64,000 nt of DNA from NCBI RefSeq assembly GCF_900102465.1, contig NZ_FNBW01000011.1, positions 62,001-126,000 of the forward strand, in the 5' to 3' direction. The position numbers and the translations under genes were made by a program. The DNA is from Thalassobaculum litoreum DSM 18839. Lineage in GTDB: Bacteria > Pseudomonadota > Alphaproteobacteria > Thalassobaculales > Thalassobaculaceae. The notes under the pieces were generated by a model. The model was given only the letters and a program-made list of their open reading frames with translations. It searched no databases and was not told the DNA's origin. Below, in pieces: positions 60,427-64,000 of the stretch (position 1 is its first letter; the number at the start of each line of letters is the position of its first letter).

Positions 60427-61200
60427 TCACATCCAGTAGTATTTCAAGGCATAGTGGTCGTGCAGCGCCGCCTCGACATCGCGGGTCAGCGGCCCCGGCT
60501 GGTCGGGGTCGTAGGCCGGGCTGTTCTTTACCTGCTCCCGGGTCAAGCTCACGCTGGCCGAGCGATCGGCCCAAGTGATGTCGCTTGCCGATGCCGGCGA
60601 GATCAGTACCTTGCGTCCGCCCGGCAGCCAGTTGCGCGTATCCACCACGAAGTAGCGGATCACCCAGGCAATCTCGTCCACCATGAAGTCCTCGACATGG
60701 CCGATTTCGCCATCGGTGGCCTGGATGTCATAGCCCTCCACCTCGTCGGCGCTGCGCAGATTGGGGTCGCCGCGCCCTTCCGCCTCTTCCCGGACCCGGC
60801 TTGGCGGCGCATCGTGGCCCGGCAGGACATCTTCGGTCAGCGGCACGGCCGGCGCTCCCATCACGCCGGCGGGATACACCTCCCAGTACGGTTGCCAGCC
60901 GTAGTGGCCGTGCAACGCGACCTCCTCCTGGCGCGAGACCGGCCGGTCGGTCTCCACGCCGGGCGCGTCCTCCACCTGCTGGCGGGTCATCTCGACCGCC
61001 ACACTGGCGCCGCCGATATTCACGCCGGCGATCGACTGGGGAGAGATCAGCACCTTGCGGCCGAACAGCCATCCGGTATCGACGACGAGGTAGCGCACCG
61101 ACCAGGTATGATCGTCGAAGAACAGGTTGCTGACCTTTCCCAGCGATCCGTCGGTGGCGGCGATGTCGTATCCCTTCAGTTCACTCAATTTGAGAGCCAT
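60427..61200 (-). CDS. double PRC-barrel domain protein
   Basis: A 257-residue soluble protein with two PRC-barrel units. Unit one is ELKGYDIAATDGSLGKVSNLFFDDHTWSVRYLVVDTG (residues about 7-75). Unit two is EVEGYDIQATDGEIGHVEDFMVDEIAWVIRYFVVDT (about 153-225). Each is followed by a similar short motif, LHGHYGWQPYWEV and LHDHYALKYYWM, so the gene arose by internal duplication. ATG 61200 has GAGAGGAC ahead. This type is common in alphaproteobacteria near stress genes; its job is unknown. Confidence 0.82.
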   Translation of the reverse strand: MALKLSELKGYDIAATDGSLGKVSNLFFDDHTWSVRYLVVDTGWLFGRKVLISPQSIAGVNIGGASVAVEMTRQQVEDAPGVETDRPVSRQEEVALHGHYGWQPYWEVYPAGVMGAPAVPLTEDVLPGHDAPPSRVREEAEGRGDPNLRSADEVEGYDIQATDGEIGHVEDFMVDEIAWVIRYFVVDTRNWLPGGRKVLISPASASDITWADRSASVSLTREQVKNSPAYDPDQPGPLTRDVEAALHDHYALKYYWM

Positions 61201-61751
61201 TTGTCCTCTCCGCGTTCTGTTCCGCGCGACCCTGAGGCAGGCCCGTGAGAGCCGACCCGGGGGCAGACCCCGGTGCGCTCCAGCGGACCGCGGAGGCCGC
61301 GCATGTGTTTCGGACAGGCCGTTGCGGTCTTGCTGACGACCGTCGGAGAGCCTTACCGGCCTGTAGCGGCCCAGGTGGATATTGAAGCCCTCGGCGACGC
61401 CCGACCTGCAAGCGTCCCGTCCGATTTTCGGGGAAACGTCGTGCCGAAGCCGTGGTTCCAAGACCCGGCCGCCGATGGCCGCAGCCGCCGTTCACATCGG
61501 CACAAGAGGAGCCGTGGCAGAGCCAGTCGGCGAAGCCCGCCGCCAGCCACAGCGGGATCACACCTTAGATCAGGATCAGGGCCGCGGGATCGGACAGCAA
61601 GACAGTCCTCAGTTTCGATGATGCGCCGCCGCTGAAGGCACAACGGGGGATCGCCCCCCGGCTGCATACGGGTGGCCGCGTTCTTCGGATTCTCCCGGAA
61701 CCGACTTCCGTCCGTGCCGTTTCCCTTTCATGAAAACCGGGAGATCCGATC
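61201..61751. other. long intergenic region with one gene remnant
   Basis: About 550 nt without an intact gene. It contains the minus-strand membrane-protein remnant listed at 61440-61620 and otherwise no recognisable coding, RNA or repeat signal. It includes the promoters of the flanking divergent genes. Confidence 0.5.
61440..61620 (-). pseudogene. remnant of a small integral membrane protein
   Basis: On the minus strand the frame reads PAALILI, a stop codon, then GVIPLWLAAGFADWLCHGSSCADVNGG before similarity fades. LPLWLAAGxADWLCHR is the start of a conserved alphaproteobacterial membrane protein as I remember it, in which the His and the residues that follow are conserved. Here the stop and the loss of similarity after the first helix indicate decay. 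Low confidence. Confidence 0.3.
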
Positions 61752-62202
61752 ATGCAAATGCTGCGTCGATCGTTCCTTCTCGGGGTCTCCGCTCTGGCCC
61801 TCGCCGCGGGGGCTCAGGCGCGTGAGTATCGAGGAGGCGGATCGCGAGGACGGCAACCGACCGGACGACACGGTCATGCGGCTCGGCTCGGAGATCTACG
61901 CCACCCAGTGCGCGGCCTGCCATGGTCCGGAGGGCAAGGGGGTGCCGGGAATGTTCGCGACCCTGGCCGGTTCGTCCCTCGTTCACGCCCGCAATCCGAC
62001 GACCCTGATCCGGCTAGTGCTCGACGGCGCCCGGGCGGTGCCGACGGACCGGTACCCGACCCCGGTCGCCATGCCGGCCTTCGACTGGAAGCTCAGCGAT
62101 GCCGAACTGGCCGCAACGCCGAGCTATGTGCGGAACGCCTTCGGCAACGACGCCGAGGCGGTGTCCGAAGAGGCTGTCGCGGACATCCGCGGCGGCGAGT
62201 GA
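61752..62202 (+). pseudogene. cytochrome c with apparent frameshift after the signal peptide
   Basis: ATG 61752 begins a good Sec signal peptide (MQMLRRSFLLGVSALALAAGAQA). The single-heme domain continues in another frame: VSIEEADREDG, YATQCAACHGPEGKG with the CxxCH heme site, and the axial Met in AMPAFDWKL. The two frames would join by removing one base near 61820, giving AQA directly before VSIEEA. Without repair the protein could only start at GTG 61822 and would lack export, which a c-type cytochrome needs. It is either a disabled gene or a sequence error. Confidence 0.6.
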
Positions 62203-62227
62203 ATGAGTTTGCACGATTGAGGACCCG

Positions 62228-63850
62228 ATGACGGAACGAGAACGTGCCGAGGACTGGTGGAAGGGCGCGATCATCTACCAGATCTATCCGCGCAGCTTCC
62301 TGGACACGACACGCAACGGGATCGGCGACCTGCGGGGCATCACCGGGAAGCTGGACTATGTCGCCTCGCTCGGTGTCGACGCGATCTGGATCTCGCCCTT
62401 CGTCAAATCCCCGATGCTCGATTTCGGCTACGACGTATCCGACTATCTCGCGGTGGACCCGCTGTTCGGCGATCTGCAGGACTTCCGCGAGTTGCTCAAC
62501 GGCGCCCACGACCGGGGCCTGCGGGTGATCATGGACCAGGTGCTGTCGCACACGTCCAGCCATCACCCCTGGTTCCTTGAAAGCCGCGAGTCCCGGGACA
62601 ACCCGAAGGCCGACTGGTACGTCTGGGCCGACAGCCGCGACGACGGCACCCCGCCGAACAACTGGTTATCGGTGTTCGGCGGATCGTCCTGGCAGTGGGA
62701 ACCGCGGCGCGGGCAGTATTATCTGCACAATTTCCTGCGCGAGCAGCCCGACCTGAACTTCCACAATCCAGAGGTTCAAGAAGCGATGCTGGCGGTGTGC
62801 CGGTTCTGGCTCGATCTCGGCGTGGACGGCTTCCGACTCGATGTCTGCACCTTCTACGCCCACGATCAGCAGCTGCGGGACAATCCGCCCAACCCCGAGG
62901 TGCCGGAAGGCGAGGCGTTCGAGTTCAACCCGTATTCCAAGCAGCTTCACGTCCACGACATCGTCCGGCCGGAGACCGTCACCTTCCTGGAGAGGCTGCG
63001 GGCGCTCTGCGACGGTTACGGCGATCGTGTGCTGCTGGGCGAGTTGAACCAGAGCGACGCGGTGAACACGCACCGGGAGTACACCGCGGTCAGGCGCCTG
63101 CAGCTCGCCTATGGCTACTGGCTGCTCGGCGCCCACGAAATCCCGCCGTCCCTGCTGCGCAGCGTCGCGCAGGATCTCGGACATGGCGCCGAGAGCGGCT
63201 GGCCGTGCTGGGCGCTGGACAACCACGACTTCTCCCGCGCCGTGACCCGGCTCGGGCGGGAGTCCTGTCCGGAGGCGGTGACCGTTCTGCTGGCGGCTCT
63301 GTCCTGCATGCGCGGAGCCTGCTGTCTGTACCAGGGCAGCGAATTGGGTCTGCCGCAGGCCGAGGTCCCGTTCGACAGGATCACCGATCCCTACGGTCGC
63401 GAGTTCTGGCCCGCCTATAAGGGACGCGACGGTGCCCGCACGCCCATGCCCTGGCAGGCGCAGGCGCCCTATGGCGGCTTCTCCGAGGTCGAGCCGTGGC
63501 TGCCGGTGGTGCCCTCGCATCTCGACCTGGCCGTGGACCTTCAGGATGCCCTGCCGGGATCGACCCTCAACCGGATCCGACGGTTCCTGACCTGGCGCCG
63601 CGAAGAGCCGGCGCTGAAGGCGGGCGGCATGGATTTCGTCGAGGCCGATGAGCGGGTTCTGGTGTTCCGCCGCACCCTCGGCGAGGAGACGATCACCTGC
63701 GCCTTCAACTTCACCGATGCCGAGATCGCTTTGGAGATGCCGGAAATCGAGGTGGGCGTGCCCCTGGAGGGGCATGGCTTCGGTGGCGTGAGACGGGAGC
63801 GGGAGATCCATCTGCCGGCCTGGGGCGCGTTCTTCGCAAAGGCGGCATAG
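62228..63850 (+). CDS. GH13 alpha-glucosidase / alpha-amylase family protein
   Basis: A 540-residue cytoplasmic glycoside hydrolase. GH13 regions are in order: DQVLSHTSSHHPWF (region I), GVDGFRLDV (region II, nucleophile Asp), LLGELNQSD (region III, acid Glu) and ALDNHDFSR (region IV, transition-state Asp). WWKGAIIYQIYPRSFLD and GIGDLRGI at the N-terminus are typical of oligo-1,6-glucosidase / alpha-glucosidase members. GAGGA precedes ATG 62228. Exact specificity cannot be read. Confidence 0.88.
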   Translation: MTERERAEDWWKGAIIYQIYPRSFLDTTRNGIGDLRGITGKLDYVASLGVDAIWISPFVKSPMLDFGYDVSDYLAVDPLFGDLQDFRELLNGAHDRGLRVIMDQVLSHTSSHHPWFLESRESRDNPKADWYVWADSRDDGTPPNNWLSVFGGSSWQWEPRRGQYYLHNFLREQPDLNFHNPEVQEAMLAVCRFWLDLGVDGFRLDVCTFYAHDQQLRDNPPNPEVPEGEAFEFNPYSKQLHVHDIVRPETVTFLERLRALCDGYGDRVLLGELNQSDAVNTHREYTAVRRLQLAYGYWLLGAHEIPPSLLRSVAQDLGHGAESGWPCWALDNHDFSRAVTRLGRESCPEAVTVLLAALSCMRGACCLYQGSELGLPQAEVPFDRITDPYGREFWPAYKGRDGARTPMPWQAQAPYGGFSEVEPWLPVVPSHLDLAVDLQDALPGSTLNRIRRFLTWRREEPALKAGGMDFVEADERVLVFRRTLGEETITCAFNFTDAEIALEMPEIEVGVPLEGHGFGGVRREREIHLPAWGAFFAKAA

Positions 63851-63947
63851 GGAATATCACCATCAGAAGTGCATATCGGATCGTGTGATTTTCCCCTGTC
63901 TTCGGTGACTTGAAGACGGCGTTGCGCCAAGGGTTATGAGGAGAGCG

Positions 63948-64000
63948 ATGAAACTTCGGAAGATCGGCAAAGCGGAAACCAGCGACTATGAGCAGGCATG
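63948..64000 (+). CDS. start of an unidentified gene (truncated by window end)
   Basis: ATG 63948 behind a clear GAGGAGAG SD; 17 residues are visible (MKLRKIGKAETSDYEQA) and the frame is open to the edge. Too short to identify. It is 97 nt after the GH13 gene. Confidence 0.45.
   Translation, partial: MKLRKIGKAETSDYEQA

Overview
The window is high-GC (about two thirds G+C), densely coded DNA with nearly gene-to-gene spacing, SD-led starts and many ATGA start/stop overlaps. Gene content (Rieske-type betaine demethylase, cobalamin riboswitches, many peptide and polyamine ABC importers, Sel1, PRC-barrel and RTX proteins) fits an aerobic alphaproteobacterium, probably Rhodospirillales-like. That placement is inference from gene content and base composition only. 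I see no rRNA, tRNA, CRISPR array, IS element or prophage.

Layout. 1-2496: end of a flavoprotein gene, then two beta-hydroxyacid dehydrogenases. 2498-2615: a nested palindromic element between convergent genes. 2628-8750: gbcBA (minus strand) and nrdAB (plus strand) diverge from one region, and each leader carries its own cobalamin riboswitch; both encode enzymes that work without B12. 8827-12006: TonB-dependent siderophore receptor and AraC-type regulator, with a Fur-box-like palindrome and a 20-bp-spaced direct repeat. 12174-13840: TIM-barrel isomerase plus glycerophosphodiesterase. 13849-19366: complete peptide-type ABC importer (minus). 19589-22987: membrane hydrolase, MtgA, and a protein with an HTH-like N-terminus.

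23203-26211: a large secreted protein with DUF4347, autotransporter-type strand repeats and RTX repeats. 26359-32243 (minus): a co-directional set of winged-helix/TPR regulator, PAP2/haloperoxidase-fold protein with an N-terminal Ser-Phe-Gly repeat, leaderless subtilase, and two related small proteins. I cannot match this set to a described system. 32594-35451: GFA-family protein, BBE-type flavin oxidase, lipoprotein.

35664-45808 (minus): exopolysaccharide operon with Alg8-like synthase, Alg44-like PilZ protein, a UDP-glucose (not GDP-mannose) dehydrogenase, PL14-like and PL5-like lyases and a very long Sel1 lipoprotein. The dehydrogenase suggests the polymer is a polyglucuronate rather than alginate (inference).

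46005-54400: PRC-barrel protein, then a second peptide-type ABC importer with a permease-ATPase fusion and an embedded GntR regulator, divergent from a hydantoinase/carbamoylase-family amidase. 54517-60115: TPR protein, uncharacterised protein and a polyamine-type ABC importer (PotDABC) whose PotB carries an unusual Pro/Ser-rich insertion. 60427-64000: double PRC-barrel protein, a degraded membrane-protein remnant, a frameshifted cytochrome c, a GH13 glucosidase and the start of one more gene.
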